This document shows, piece by piece, positions 8,344 to 17,072 of a DNA stretch of 64,000 bases (positions are counted from its first letter, which is position 1; every line of letters begins with the position of its first letter). A program made the translations under genes and the position numbers. Source of the DNA: Proteobacteria bacterium SG_bin6 (GTDB taxonomy: Bacteria; Pseudomonadota; Alphaproteobacteria; Sphingomonadales; Sphingomonadaceae). The stretch spans positions 49,390-113,389 of the forward strand of contig LWDJ01000024.1 in assembly GCA_002083435.1 (NCBI GenBank), in the 5' to 3' direction. The notes below the pieces were generated by a model. That model had not been told where the DNA came from and searched no databases. It worked only from the letters and a program-made list of their open reading frames with translations.

Positions 8344-9489
8344 ATGCCACAAGCCAAGACCAGCCTCACTTTGCCCTCGCTCAGCATGGATTTCGGCGCG
8401 CTCTATTCGGAGAGCCTGTACTGGCTGCGCCATCATTGGATCGAGATCGCGATCGCCGCGGTAGTCGGCGTGGTCACCTATATCGTCATTCGCGCCGCGC
8501 GCCGGGCAAGTGTCGCGCTGTGCAACCGCGATCAACCGGGCAAGCTCGGCTGGTGGCGGATCGCGGGGCGAACCTTGTCGCGCACGGGGCGCTTCTTCGC
8601 GCTCGCGGTGGCGCTCGAACTGGCACGGCGGATCGCGGTGCCACCAAGCGGCTTGTCGGACGCGGTCCACGCGCTGTTCATCATCGCCGGCGTGTTCCAG
8701 GGGGCATTGTGGGCGCGCGAGCTGATCCTCGGCATCGTCGAGGCCAATGCCAGCGACGACGGCTATGCCGGGGAGACGCTGGGCAGCGCGATCAATATCG
8801 TGCGCGTGCTGGTGAGTTTCGCGGTGTTCGCGATCGCGCTGGTGGTGGTGCTCGACAATCTGGGGCTCAACGTCACCGGGCTGGTGGCGGGGCTTGGTAT
8901 TGGCGGCATCGCGATCGGTCTCGCCGCGCAAGGCATTTTCGGCGATCTGTTCGCCGCGCTCGCGATCATCTTCGACAAACCCTTCCGCCGCGGCGACGTG
9001 ATCAGCTTCGACCAGACCACCGGAACCGTCGAGCAGATCGGGCTCAAGTCGACCCGGGTTCGCCCCGCGAGCGGGGAGCTGCACATCATCGCCAACAAGC
9101 AGTTGCTCGACAAGTCGATCCAGAACATCACCCAGCGCGACCATCGCCGCAACCGCTTCGTGCTCGGCGTTACCTACCAGACCCCGCCCGAGCTGATCGA
9201 CCGCCTGCCCGATATCCTGCGCGAGGAGGTCGAGCGCTGCGGCCAGCGGTTCGCCCAGGCCGGGTTCGCCAATTTCAATGCCTCCAGCCTCGACGTGGAG
9301 CTGGAGTATGACACGCCGAGCGCCGACTTCGCGCCCTGGTACGCGGCACGGCATCAGGTAGGGATCGCGATCCTGAAGCGCTTCGCGGCGGAAGGGATCG
9401 AGTTCGCTTATCCGACACAGACCACGTTCACCGCCGCGCCGGATGGGACGATGGTGATGCCCTATGCCGCACCGGGGGCAGCAAGCTAA
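8344..9489 (+). CDS. mechanosensitive ion channel of the MscS family
   Basis: 381 residues with about five hydrophobic segments before a cytoplasmic MscS domain. The pore-lining helix with regularly spaced Gly and Ala is visible in LVAGLGIGGIAIGLAAQ, followed by the family hallmark FGDLFAALAIIFDKPFRRGD. The beta domain (GTVEQIGLKSTRVR, then IIANKQLLDKSIQNIT) and the C-terminal alpha/beta domain follow. It would open under membrane tension to release osmolytes from the cytoplasm. It ends the dapB operon and converges on the thiolase gene, with one base between the two stop codons. Confidence 0.92.
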   Translation: MPQAKTSLTLPSLSMDFGALYSESLYWLRHHWIEIAIAAVVGVVTYIVIRAARRASVALCNRDQPGKLGWWRIAGRTLSRTGRFFALAVALELARRIAVPPSGLSDAVHALFIIAGVFQGALWARELILGIVEANASDDGYAGETLGSAINIVRVLVSFAVFAIALVVVLDNLGLNVTGLVAGLGIGGIAIGLAAQGIFGDLFAALAIIFDKPFRRGDVISFDQTTGTVEQIGLKSTRVRPASGELHIIANKQLLDKSIQNITQRDHRRNRFVLGVTYQTPPELIDRLPDILREEVERCGQRFAQAGFANFNASSLDVELEYDTPSADFAPWYAARHQVGIAILKRFAAEGIEFAYPTQTTFTAAPDGTMVMPYAAPGAAS

Positions 9490-9490
9490 G

Positions 9491-10675
9491 CTACACCAGC
9501 TCGAGCGCCACCGCCGTCGCCTCGCCGCCGCCGATGCAGAGCGACGCAAGGCCGCGCTTGCCGCCGGTTTTCTGCAGTGCCGAGATCAACGTCGCCATGA
9601 TCCGCGCGCCGCTTGCGCCGATCGGGTGGCCGAGCGCGCAGGCGCCGCCGTGGATATTGAGCTTGTCATGCGGGATGCCCAATTCGCGCATCGCGATCAT
9701 CGCGACGACCGCGAACGCCTCGTTCACTTCGAACAGATCGACCTCGTCGACCGCCCAGCCCGCCTTGGCGAGCGCCTTCTTGATCGCCGGCACCGGCGCC
9801 GTGGTGAACTTGGCCGGCTCATGCGCGTGCGCCGCGTGCGCCACGATCCGCGCCACAGGGGTGAGGCCGAGCTTCTCGGCGGTTGACTGGCGCATCATCA
9901 CCAATGCCGCCGCGCCGTCCGAAATCGACGAGGCATTGGCCGCCGTGACCGTACCGTCCTTGGCGAAGGCGGGCTTGAGCGTCGGGATTTTGGCGGGATC
10001 GCCCTTTTGCGGCTGCTCGTCCTTGTCGACCGTCACCGCGCCCTTGCGGGTCGTGATCTCGACCGGCACGATCTCGCGATCGAACGCGCCGCTCGTCTGC
10101 GCGGCCTTGGCGCGGGTGAGCGAGGCGATCGCGTAATCGTCCTGCTCGGCGCGGGTGAACTGATATGCGGCCGCGCTATCCTCGGCGAAATTGCCCATCA
10201 GCTTGCCGGGCGCATAGGCATCCTCGAGGCCATCGAGATACATATGGTCGATCAGCCGATCATGGCCGATCCGCGCGCCGCCGCGATGCGCCATGGAAAG
10301 ATAGGGCGCATTGGTCATGCTCTCCATCCCGCCCGCGACGACGATGTCGGCCGAGCCGGCGGCGAGCGTGTCGTGCGCCATGATCGCCGCCTGCATCCCC
10401 GAGCCGCACATCTTGTTCACGGTCGTCGCCTCGACGTGAAGCGGCAGCCCGGCCTTGAGCGCCGCCTGACGCGCCGGCGCCTGGCCGAGCCCGGCCGGCA
10501 GCACGCAGCCCATATAGATGCGCTCGACCGCTTCGCCGGACAGTCCCGCGCGCTCCAGGGCGGCGCCAACCGCCGCCGCGCCAAGCTCGGTCGCGCTCGC
10601 GCCGGCCAGCGCGCCCTGAAAGCTGCCCATCGGCGTGCGGGCGTAAGAGACGATGACGATCGGATCGGCGGCCAT
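9491..10675 (-). CDS. acetyl-CoA C-acetyltransferase (thiolase)
   Basis: 394-residue thiolase, probably of the biosynthetic PhaA/AtoB type, condensing or cleaving acetoacetyl-CoA. The acylated nucleophile is Cys90 (NKMCGSGMQA), His350 lies in GHPIGASGARI and the second acid/base Cys380 in CIGGGEA. The start at 10675 (MAADPIVIVSYARTP) matches normal thiolase N-termini and has GGGAG upstream; a longer frame to 10786 is not conserved in character. It stands alone on the minus strand; the other thiolase of the window is at 18143. Confidence 0.93.
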   Translation of the reverse strand: MAADPIVIVSYARTPMGSFQGALAGASATELGAAAVGAALERAGLSGEAVERIYMGCVLPAGLGQAPARQAALKAGLPLHVEATTVNKMCGSGMQAAIMAHDTLAAGSADIVVAGGMESMTNAPYLSMAHRGGARIGHDRLIDHMYLDGLEDAYAPGKLMGNFAEDSAAAYQFTRAEQDDYAIASLTRAKAAQTSGAFDREIVPVEITTRKGAVTVDKDEQPQKGDPAKIPTLKPAFAKDGTVTAANASSISDGAAALVMMRQSTAEKLGLTPVARIVAHAAHAHEPAKFTTAPVPAIKKALAKAGWAVDEVDLFEVNEAFAVVAMIAMRELGIPHDKLNIHGGACALGHPIGASGARIMATLISALQKTGGKRGLASLCIGGGEATAVALELV

Positions 10676-10785
10676 GCGAGCGGACTCCCAGAATAAGGTG
10701 CCCGCGCATCTAGGATGAATAAGCGGCGGTTTGAAGCCGGAAGCATGACGGAACCCCAAGCCCGCCCTGCGCGTCTCGCTCGGCA

Positions 10786-11043
10786 ATGGCCGATCCGCTC
10801 ACCATGACCCTGAAGTGGGCGGCCTCCGGCTCGGGGATGATCGCCGCCGCGATGGTTTCGCTCGATCTGGGGCGCAAGATCACGGGCTACGGCTTCGTCC
10901 TGTTCATCGTATCGTCGATCTGCTGGATCTCGGGCGCGCTGTTGACGAAGGACGCAGCGCTCGCCACCCAGAACGCGGTGCTGTTCGGGATCAATCTGCT
11001 GGGTGTCTATCGCTACCTCATTCGCAAGCGCCCTCCCGGCTGA
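10786..11043 (+). CDS. small integral membrane protein of unknown function
   Basis: 85 residues, almost entirely made of two or three hydrophobic stretches (around residues 13-25, 32-50 and 60-75) with a basic end (RYLIRKRPPG). I do not recognise the family. It begins 110 bp from the divergent thiolase start and overlaps the prepilin peptidase by 41 bp, which suggests co-expression. No convincing ribosome binding site is visible for the ATG at 10786 or for the second ATG at 10804. Confidence 0.55.
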   Translation: MADPLTMTLKWAASGSGMIAAAMVSLDLGRKITGYGFVLFIVSSICWISGALLTKDAALATQNAVLFGINLLGVYRYLIRKRPPG

Positions 11044-11791
11044 GCCCTGGCGCTGGGCGGTGCTGCTCGGGCTGCTCGGGGCGATTTTCGGGAGTTTCAT
11101 CGCCGCTTTGGTGATCCGCTGGCCGCAGGAGCGATCGGTGCTCGGCGGGCGATCGGCGTGCGACGCCTGCGGCGCGACGCTGCGCGCGCACGAGCTGGTG
11201 CCGCTGCTCTCCGCCTTGTGGCAGCGCGGGCGGTGCCGGCACTGCGGCGCCGCGATTGACCCGCGCCATGGACGGATCGAGGCGGCGGCGCTGCTGATCG
11301 GGCTCAGCGCCGGCTGGGTCGCTCCGGGTCTTGCGGGCGTTGGCGCGGCGGTGTTCGGCTGGCTCCTGCTCGCGCTCGCCGCGCTTGATCTCGCCGAGTT
11401 CTGGCTGCCCGATGAGCTCAACCTCACGCTCGCTCTCACCGGCTTGGCGAGCGCCGTCCTCGGCCTTGACCCACCACTCTTGGATCGGCTGATCGGCGGT
11501 GCCGGCGGCTTCGCACTGCTCTGGGCGATCGGCGCCGGTTACAAGGCCACGCGCGGCCGCGATGGACTGGGCGGCGGCGACCCCAAATTGTTCGGCGCGA
11601 TCGGTCTGTGGCTTGGCTGGCGACTGCTGCCCGTCGTTCTGTTGCTCGCCGCGCTGATCGGGCTCGGCGTCGCCGGCTTTCGCCTGATGACCGGGCGAGC
11701 GGTCCGCGCCGATGACGCGTTGCCGCTCGGCACCCTGCTCGCGATCGCGGCTTACCCAGCGGAGCTCGCCATGCTAAGCGCGAGCCCATGA
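11003..11791 (+). CDS. prepilin peptidase, A24 type
   Basis: Membrane aspartic protease that cleaves and often N-methylates type IV prepilins or pseudopilins. The N-terminal cytoplasmic loop carries a four-cysteine zinc motif (CDACG and CRHCG). The two catalytic aspartates are recognisable in LDLAEFWLPDEL and in GGGDPKLFGAIGLWLGW. Six to eight transmembrane segments are predicted. The GTG start at 11003 lies inside the preceding gene but is needed to keep the first membrane segment. No pilin or pseudopilin gene is in the window, so the substrate (type IV pilus, type II secretion or Tad system) is unknown. Confidence 0.88.
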   Translation: MSIATSFASALPAEPWRWAVLLGLLGAIFGSFIAALVIRWPQERSVLGGRSACDACGATLRAHELVPLLSALWQRGRCRHCGAAIDPRHGRIEAAALLIGLSAGWVAPGLAGVGAAVFGWLLLALAALDLAEFWLPDELNLTLALTGLASAVLGLDPPLLDRLIGGAGGFALLWAIGAGYKATRGRDGLGGGDPKLFGAIGLWLGWRLLPVVLLLAALIGLGVAGFRLMTGRAVRADDALPLGTLLAIAAYPAELAMLSASP

Positions 11792-12249
11792 GGTTGTTCC
11801 CCGCGTTGCTGTTGCTCCCCGCGGCCGCGCTCGCCGCCGAAAAGGCGCCGCACCGGCCGCTGCCGCGTTCGGTCGATGGCCTGCCGATCGGCGCCATCCC
11901 GCCCCAGGAGCTTCCCGCGACGGGCTGCGCCGCGTTTCTATGGACCAACACCACCAACCGCGCGCTGATCGCGATGGCGAGCGCCGATCCGGCGCGCATC
12001 CGCTTCGCGCCCGCGGGCACGCTCACCGATCTGGTGCGCACCGCGCAACAAGGCGGCGGCAATTATGGCTTCGCGACGCACAGCGATTATGCCGGCGGCG
12101 ATTATCAGCTGTCGCTCGACATCGAAATCGTCGAGCGCGGCGATCTGAGCCAGGGCGCGGTGATCCCGGCCGGATCGCTAAGGATCGAGAAGACGGGGGC
12201 CGACACGGTGATCGTGCCGGTCGTCGGCATCATCGGCTGCGCGAATTAG
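11788..12249 (+). CDS. secreted protein of unknown function
   Basis: 153 residues with an obvious signal peptide (MRLFPALLLLPAAALAAEK) and a mature domain rich in beta-prone segments. Two cysteines, in ATGCAAF and at the very C-terminus (IIGCAN), could form one disulfide joining the ends of the domain. I do not recognise a family. Its ATG overlaps the stop of the prepilin peptidase (ATGA), so the two are translationally coupled; whether it works with the peptidase is open. Confidence 0.7.
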   Translation: MRLFPALLLLPAAALAAEKAPHRPLPRSVDGLPIGAIPPQELPATGCAAFLWTNTTNRALIAMASADPARIRFAPAGTLTDLVRTAQQGGGNYGFATHSDYAGGDYQLSLDIEIVERGDLSQGAVIPAGSLRIEKTGADTVIVPVVGIIGCAN

Positions 12250-12275
12250 GGATTAGACGATTTAGGGGAAGTGCC

Positions 12276-13697
12276 ATGGCGTCAATGACCGAAACCCTGG
12301 CCGCGCAACGCGCCGCCTTCACCGCCGAACTGCCGGTATCGCTCAGCGTCCGCCGCGATCGGTTGAAGCGCGCGGCGGCCATGATCCGCGACCATGCCGA
12401 GCGTTTCTGCACCGCGCTCAGCGAGGATTTCGGCCATCGCAGCCGCGAACAATCGATGCTCACCGATATCGGCGGTTCGATCGCGCCGATCGCGCACGCG
12501 CTGAAGCAGCTCGACGGCTGGGCGCGCCCCGAAAAGCGCCCGGTGCAATTTCCGCTCGGGCTGCTCGGCGGCAAGGCGCGGATCGAGTATCAGCCCAAGG
12601 GAGTGATCGGGGTGATCGCGCCCTGGAACTTCCCGATCCAGCTGGTGATGGCGCCACTCGCCGGCATCCTCGCCGCCGGCAACCGCGCGATGGTGAAAAC
12701 CAGCGAGTTCACGCCTGAAACCGCCGCGCTGTTCGAGGAAGTCTGCCCCCAGTATTTCGCGGCCGACGAGCTCGCTTTTTTTTCGGGCGGCCCCGAGGTG
12801 GGCAAGGCGTTCGCCTCGCTGCCCTTCGATCACCTGCTGTTCACCGGCGCGACCGGGATCGGCCGGCACATTCTCCACGCCGCCGCCGATAATCTGACGC
12901 CGGTGACGCTCGAACTCGGCGGCAAGTCGCCGGTGATCCTAGGCAAGTCGGCCGATGTCGCGCGCGCGACGGGGCGCGTGGCGACCGGCAAGATGCTCAA
13001 CGCCGGGCAAATCTGCCTCGCGCCCGATTACATGCTCGTGCCCGAGGAGCGCGAAGGCGCGGTGGTCGAGGGGCTGAAGACCGCGACGAGCGCGATGTAC
13101 CCCAGCCTGCTCGCCAACCCCGATTATACCGCGATCGTGAACGACCGCCATTTCGAGCGGCTGAACGCCTGGCTCGATGATGCGCGGGCGAAGGGCGCGA
13201 AGGTCGAGACGGTGAACCCCGCGAACGAGGATTTCGCGAGCGCCAACAGCCGCAAGATGCCGCTCCATATCGTCACCGACGTGACCGACGACATGACGAT
13301 CATGCAGGAGGAAATCTTCGGCCCGATCCTGCCGGTGAAGCGCTATGCCGGCGGCATCGACGCCGCGATCGACGAGGTCAACCGCCGCGACCGGCCGCTT
13401 GGGCTCTATTATTTCGGCGACGATGCCGGCGAGCAGCGCCGCGTGCTCGATCGCACCATCTCCGGCGGGGTGACGGTGAATGATGTGATCTTCCACGTCT
13501 CGATGGAGGAACTGCCGTTCGGCGGCATCGGCCCCTCGGGCATGGGCGCCTATCACGGGCATGACGGGTTCAAGACCTTCAGCCATGCCAAGGCGATCTA
13601 CGAACAGCCCAAGCTCGATGTCGCGAAGCTCGCCGGGCTGAAGCCGCCTTATGGCAAGGCGACCATGGCGAGCGTGAAGCGCCAGATGAAGATTTGA
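12276..13697 (+). CDS. calB: aldehyde dehydrogenase, coniferyl aldehyde dehydrogenase type
   Basis: 473-residue NAD(P)-dependent aldehyde dehydrogenase. APWNFP (115-120), the base Glu213 in LELGGKSP and the nucleophile Cys247 in NAGQICLAPDYML are present. The CLAPDY form of the cysteine motif and the short, membrane-anchor-free C-terminus are those of the CalB/ALDH3-like group that oxidises coniferyl and other aryl or fatty aldehydes. The start at 12276 has AGGGGAA upstream. Substrate range cannot be decided from sequence. It ends 34 bp before a palindromic repeat pair. Confidence 0.88.
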   Translation: MASMTETLAAQRAAFTAELPVSLSVRRDRLKRAAAMIRDHAERFCTALSEDFGHRSREQSMLTDIGGSIAPIAHALKQLDGWARPEKRPVQFPLGLLGGKARIEYQPKGVIGVIAPWNFPIQLVMAPLAGILAAGNRAMVKTSEFTPETAALFEEVCPQYFAADELAFFSGGPEVGKAFASLPFDHLLFTGATGIGRHILHAAADNLTPVTLELGGKSPVILGKSADVARATGRVATGKMLNAGQICLAPDYMLVPEEREGAVVEGLKTATSAMYPSLLANPDYTAIVNDRHFERLNAWLDDARAKGAKVETVNPANEDFASANSRKMPLHIVTDVTDDMTIMQEEIFGPILPVKRYAGGIDAAIDEVNRRDRPLGLYYFGDDAGEQRRVLDRTISGGVTVNDVIFHVSMEELPFGGIGPSGMGAYHGHDGFKTFSHAKAIYEQPKLDVAKLAGLKPPYGKATMASVKRQMKI

Positions 13698-13730
13698 CGA
13701 TTTCGGGCTCTCGAAAGGGTTACGTCATCT

Positions 13731-13840
13731 AGCCCTCTCCCCTTCAGGGGAGAGGGTTGGGAGAGGGGTGGACCGGGAGCCGAGCGTGGACTCCAAGGAC
13801 CACCCTCACCCAAACCCTCTCCCGCATGCGGGAAAGGGCT
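13731..13840. repeat. inverted pair of CCCTCTCCCC-type palindromic repeats
   Basis: The space between the convergent aldehyde dehydrogenase and putA genes is almost filled by two copies of the same palindromic element in opposite orientation. The first (13731-13770) reads AGCCCTCTCCCC-TTCA-GGGGAGAGGG and continues with a GGTTGGGAGAGGGG tail. The second (about 13800-13840) starts with the reverse of that tail, CACCCTCACCCAAACCC, and ends in a GGGCT box. Each copy can form a hairpin and the two can pair with each other. They sit where a bidirectional terminator would be expected. Confidence 0.85.
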
Positions 13841-13878
13841 TAAGGAGTCAGATTCCGCCGCCCCTCCGCATGAACCGA

Positions 13879-16800
13879 TCAAACCTCTTCCAAACTCAGC
13901 AAAGTCGTATTCCCCCCCGCGCTCGTCGTATCAATCGAGACGTGCCGCTCCAAGCAGAAACGCGCGAGATAATGCGGCCCGCCCGCCTTGGGGCCGGTGC
14001 CCGAAAGTCCCTCACCCCCGAACGGCTGCGAGCCGACCACCGCGCCGATCATCGAGCGGTTGATGTAGAGATTGCCCACCCGCGCCTGCTGCTCGGCCAC
14101 ATCCCACGAACCCGCGATGCGGCTGTGGAGGCCCATCGTCAGCCCGTAATTCTTGGCGTTCACCCGCGCGATCGTCTCGGCGAGCTGCCCGGCGGGCCAG
14201 GTGGCGACGTGGAGGATCGGACCGAACCATTCCTGAGTGAGCTGTTCGGGCGAGTCCAGCCGGATCAGCGTCGGCGGCACGAACAGCCCGCTTGGCGGCA
14301 CGGCAATCGTCTTGACGATCCGCCCCGCCATGCGCTCCCGATAGGCCATGAGCTTGTCGTAGGCGGCCTGGTCGATCACCGGACCGATGTCGGTCGCGGG
14401 ATCGGCAGGGTTGCCCAGGCGGAGCAAGTCCATCGCACCGCTCAACATCTCGATCACCCCTTCGGCGATCTCCTCCTGCAGCAGCAGCAGCCGCAGCGCC
14501 GAGCAGCGCTGGCCCGCCGAACGGAACGCGCTCGTCACCACATCCGCCACCACTTGTTCGGGGAGCGCGGTCGAGTCGACGATCATCGCGTTGATGCCGC
14601 CGGTTTCGGCGATCAGCGGCACGATCGGGCGGGCTTCGTCGTCGAGCAGCGCGCGCGCTATCTTCTTGGCGGTCGCGGTCGAGCCGGTGAAGGCGACGCC
14701 GGCGATGCGCGCGTCCGCCACCAGCGCCGCGCCCAGCTCCGGGCCACCGGGCGCGAGGATCAGTGCATCCGCCGGCACCCCCGCCTCTTGCGCGAGCCGC
14801 ACCGCATAAGCGGCGATGCGTGGCGTCTGTGGCGCGGGCTTGGCGACGACGGTGTTGCCGGTGACGAGCGCCGCCGCCGTCTGCCCCAGGAAAATCGCGA
14901 GCGGGAAATTCCAGGGCGAAACCGTCGCCCACACCCCGCGCCCCTCCATCCGCAGCACGTTGCGCTCGCCGGTTGGTCCGGGGAGCTCGCGCGGCTGGAG
15001 CTGCTCGCGCGCCTGGGCGGCGTAATAGCGGCAGAAATCCACCGCCTCACGCACTTCGCCGAGCGCGTCGGGGATGGTCTTGAACGCCTCCTGCACCGCG
15101 AGCGCCATCAGCGCGTCGCGATGTTCTTCGAGCAGATCGGCGAGGCGATCGAGGCACGCGGCGCGGGCTTCCGCGGGCTGCGTGGACCAGGCGGGGAAAG
15201 CGGCGGCGGCGCGGGTGATGGCTCGTCCTAAGTTAAGCCCCTCCCCTTCAGGAGCATCGGGTGAACCGTGCCCCGCACGGTTCAGGCCAGGCTGGGAGCC
15301 TGACCGACCCGATGCTGGGTTGGGGTGGGGGCTGTCCGAACCGGGCGCAGCGCCTGCCACACCGCCCCCACCCCCAACCCCTCCCCTAAAGGGGAGGGGC
15401 TTTGAGACCGCGTCGGCCACCCCCGCCAACACCCCCCGATCGCTCAGATCGAGCCCCGCCGAGTTCCGCCGTCCGCCGCCGAACAGATCGGTCGGCAGCG
15501 GGATCGCCGAATGCCGCGCGCCGCCCAAGGCCGCGATCTTCTCGACCGGATCGGCGAGAATCTCCGCCTCGCTCAGCCGCTCATCGGCCAGCTGGTGGAC
15601 GAAGCTGGAATTGGCGCCATTTTCCAGCAGCCGGCGCACCAGATAGGCCAGCAGATCGCGGTGCCCGCCGACCGGCGCGTAGATGCGGCAATGATAGCCG
15701 CGCTCGCGCACCAGCCGCTCGTACAGGCCGTCGCCCATGCCGTGCAGCCGCTGGAATTCGAAGGCACGGGCATTGCCGGCCCAGTCCATGATCGTCGCGA
15801 CGGTCAGCGCGTTATGGCTGGCGAAAGCGGGGCGGATGTTGGGCGCCTCCAACATATCGCGCGCGCAGGCCAGATAGGAAACGTCGGTCGCAGCCTTGCG
15901 GGTGAACAGCGGATAGTCGCTCAGCCCCTCCACTTGAGTGCGCTTGATCTCGCTATCCCAATAGGCGCCCTTCACCAGCCGCACGTTCATCACCCGGCCA
16001 AGCGCGTCGGCCCAGGCGATCACCGGCCGCGCGCGCTTGCCATAGGCCTGCACCGCCATGCCGAAGCCTTCCCAGCCCTCAAGCTGCGGCAGGCGCGCGA
16101 CCGCGCCGATGATGTCGAGGCTCATCTCCAGCCGCTCGCTCTCCTCCGCGTCGACGGTGAGCGCGATGCCCTTCCCCGCCGCCTGCGCCGCGAGCGCTTC
16201 GAGCATTTCGGTGAGCGCGGGCACGCACTCGTCCCAGCGCGCGACTTCATAGCGCGGGTGGAGCGCCGAGAGCTTGACCGACACCGAATGCCCCGCCGCC
16301 GGATCAGCGCCCACCGCGTCGATCGCGGCGACATAGGCCTGAAAATAGCGTTCGGCATCGCTCTGCGTGCGCGCGGCTTCACCCAGCATGTCGAAGCTCG
16401 CGGTGAAGCCCTGATGCTCGGGCTTCTTCATCCGCCGCAGCGCCTCGTCAATGGTGCGGCCCATCACGAAGATTTCGCCCATCATCTTCATGGCGGCGCC
16501 CACTGCCTGGCGCACGAACGGCTCGCCCGCGCGGCTGATCAGCCGGCGCAGCGTCGATTGGCGCGCGCCCTCCCCCACCAGCGCGCGGCCCAGCACCAGG
16601 CCCCAGGTCGCCGAATTGACCAGCGCCGAGTTGGAGCGGCCGGCATGGGTGCGCCAATCGGCCTCGCCCAATTTGTCGGCGATCAGAAGATCGGCGGTCT
16701 CGGGATCGGGCACGCGCAGGAACGCCTCGGCGAGGCTTAGCAGCGCGACGCCTTCGCTGGTGTTCAGCCGATATTCCTGCAGAAACTGGTTGACCCAGCC

Positions 16801-16977
16801 CTTCCCCTGCGCCGCGCGCAGATCGGCGAGCAGTCCGCCAGCGTGCGCGACGATGCGCTCGCGCGATTCGGGGGTGGCGCGCGCGCGCTCGATCAGCGGT
16901 TTTAGAACCTGCGGTTCGGCGGCACGGTACAGCCGGGCCATGGTTTCGCGCGGGGTGGACGCTAGGGCAGCCGTCAT
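13879..16977 (-). CDS. putA: bifunctional proline dehydrogenase / L-glutamate gamma-semialdehyde dehydrogenase
   Basis: Oxidises proline to glutamate in two steps. The N-terminal two fifths form the FAD-dependent proline dehydrogenase barrel (SVKLSALHPRYE, VRLVKGAYWD, then RIYAPVGGHRDLLAYL). The aldehyde dehydrogenase domain starts near residue 590: SPWNFPLA, AFTGSTATAKKIA, LIAETGGINAMI and nucleophile Cys825 in AGQRCSAL. At 1032 residues there is no N-terminal ribbon-helix-helix domain, so unlike E. coli PutA it should not act as a repressor. Residues about 525-585 are a Gly/Pro/Ser-rich linker encoded by palindromic repeats (see the repeat entry). The start at 16977 precedes an alternative Met13. 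Confidence 0.95.
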   Translation of the reverse strand: MTAALASTPRETMARLYRAAEPQVLKPLIERARATPESRERIVAHAGGLLADLRAAQGKGWVNQFLQEYRLNTSEGVALLSLAEAFLRVPDPETADLLIADKLGEADWRTHAGRSNSALVNSATWGLVLGRALVGEGARQSTLRRLISRAGEPFVRQAVGAAMKMMGEIFVMGRTIDEALRRMKKPEHQGFTASFDMLGEAARTQSDAERYFQAYVAAIDAVGADPAAGHSVSVKLSALHPRYEVARWDECVPALTEMLEALAAQAAGKGIALTVDAEESERLEMSLDIIGAVARLPQLEGWEGFGMAVQAYGKRARPVIAWADALGRVMNVRLVKGAYWDSEIKRTQVEGLSDYPLFTRKAATDVSYLACARDMLEAPNIRPAFASHNALTVATIMDWAGNARAFEFQRLHGMGDGLYERLVRERGYHCRIYAPVGGHRDLLAYLVRRLLENGANSSFVHQLADERLSEAEILADPVEKIAALGGARHSAIPLPTDLFGGGRRNSAGLDLSDRGVLAGVADAVSKPLPFRGGVGGGGGVAGAAPGSDSPHPNPASGRSGSQPGLNRAGHGSPDAPEGEGLNLGRAITRAAAAFPAWSTQPAEARAACLDRLADLLEEHRDALMALAVQEAFKTIPDALGEVREAVDFCRYYAAQAREQLQPRELPGPTGERNVLRMEGRGVWATVSPWNFPLAIFLGQTAAALVTGNTVVAKPAPQTPRIAAYAVRLAQEAGVPADALILAPGGPELGAALVADARIAGVAFTGSTATAKKIARALLDDEARPIVPLIAETGGINAMIVDSTALPEQVVADVVTSAFRSAGQRCSALRLLLLQEEIAEGVIEMLSGAMDLLRLGNPADPATDIGPVIDQAAYDKLMAYRERMAGRIVKTIAVPPSGLFVPPTLIRLDSPEQLTQEWFGPILHVATWPAGQLAETIARVNAKNYGLTMGLHSRIAGSWDVAEQQARVGNLYINRSMIGAVVGSQPFGGEGLSGTGPKAGGPHYLARFCLERHVSIDTTSAGGNTTLLSLEEV
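15231..15405. repeat. palindromic repeats inserted in frame within putA
   Basis: This stretch carries a left copy of the repeat (AAGCCCCTCCCCTTCAGG at 15235-15252, resuming at 15317 with GGGTTGGGGTGGGGGC) and, inverted, a right copy ending CCCCTCCCCTAAAGGGGAGGGGC by 15400. The left copy is itself interrupted by a 64-bp element at 15253-15316: outer arms AGCATCGGGT and ACCCGATGCT (10 bp, perfect) enclose two hairpins, GAACCGTGC-CCC-GCACGGTTC and CAGGCT-GGG-AGCCTG. The whole stretch is free of stops in the putA frame and encodes residues 525-585. Confidence 0.88.
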
Positions 16978-17072
16978 CTTCCAAACCTCGGTCTAAGGCG
17001 CTTGCGAGGCCGGGGGCCAAGCGCCTATTGCTGGCGCCGCCTATGCAAGGAATTGAGCCGGAGGGGAATGGG

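Noticed and set aside
13731..13840. CRISPR array made of the regularly palindromic repeats
   Set aside because: Only two inverted copies, no equal-length spacers, and no cas genes.
13879..16977. putA as a pseudogene disrupted by insertion
   Set aside because: The insertion keeps the frame and both active sites are intact, so the gene appears functional.
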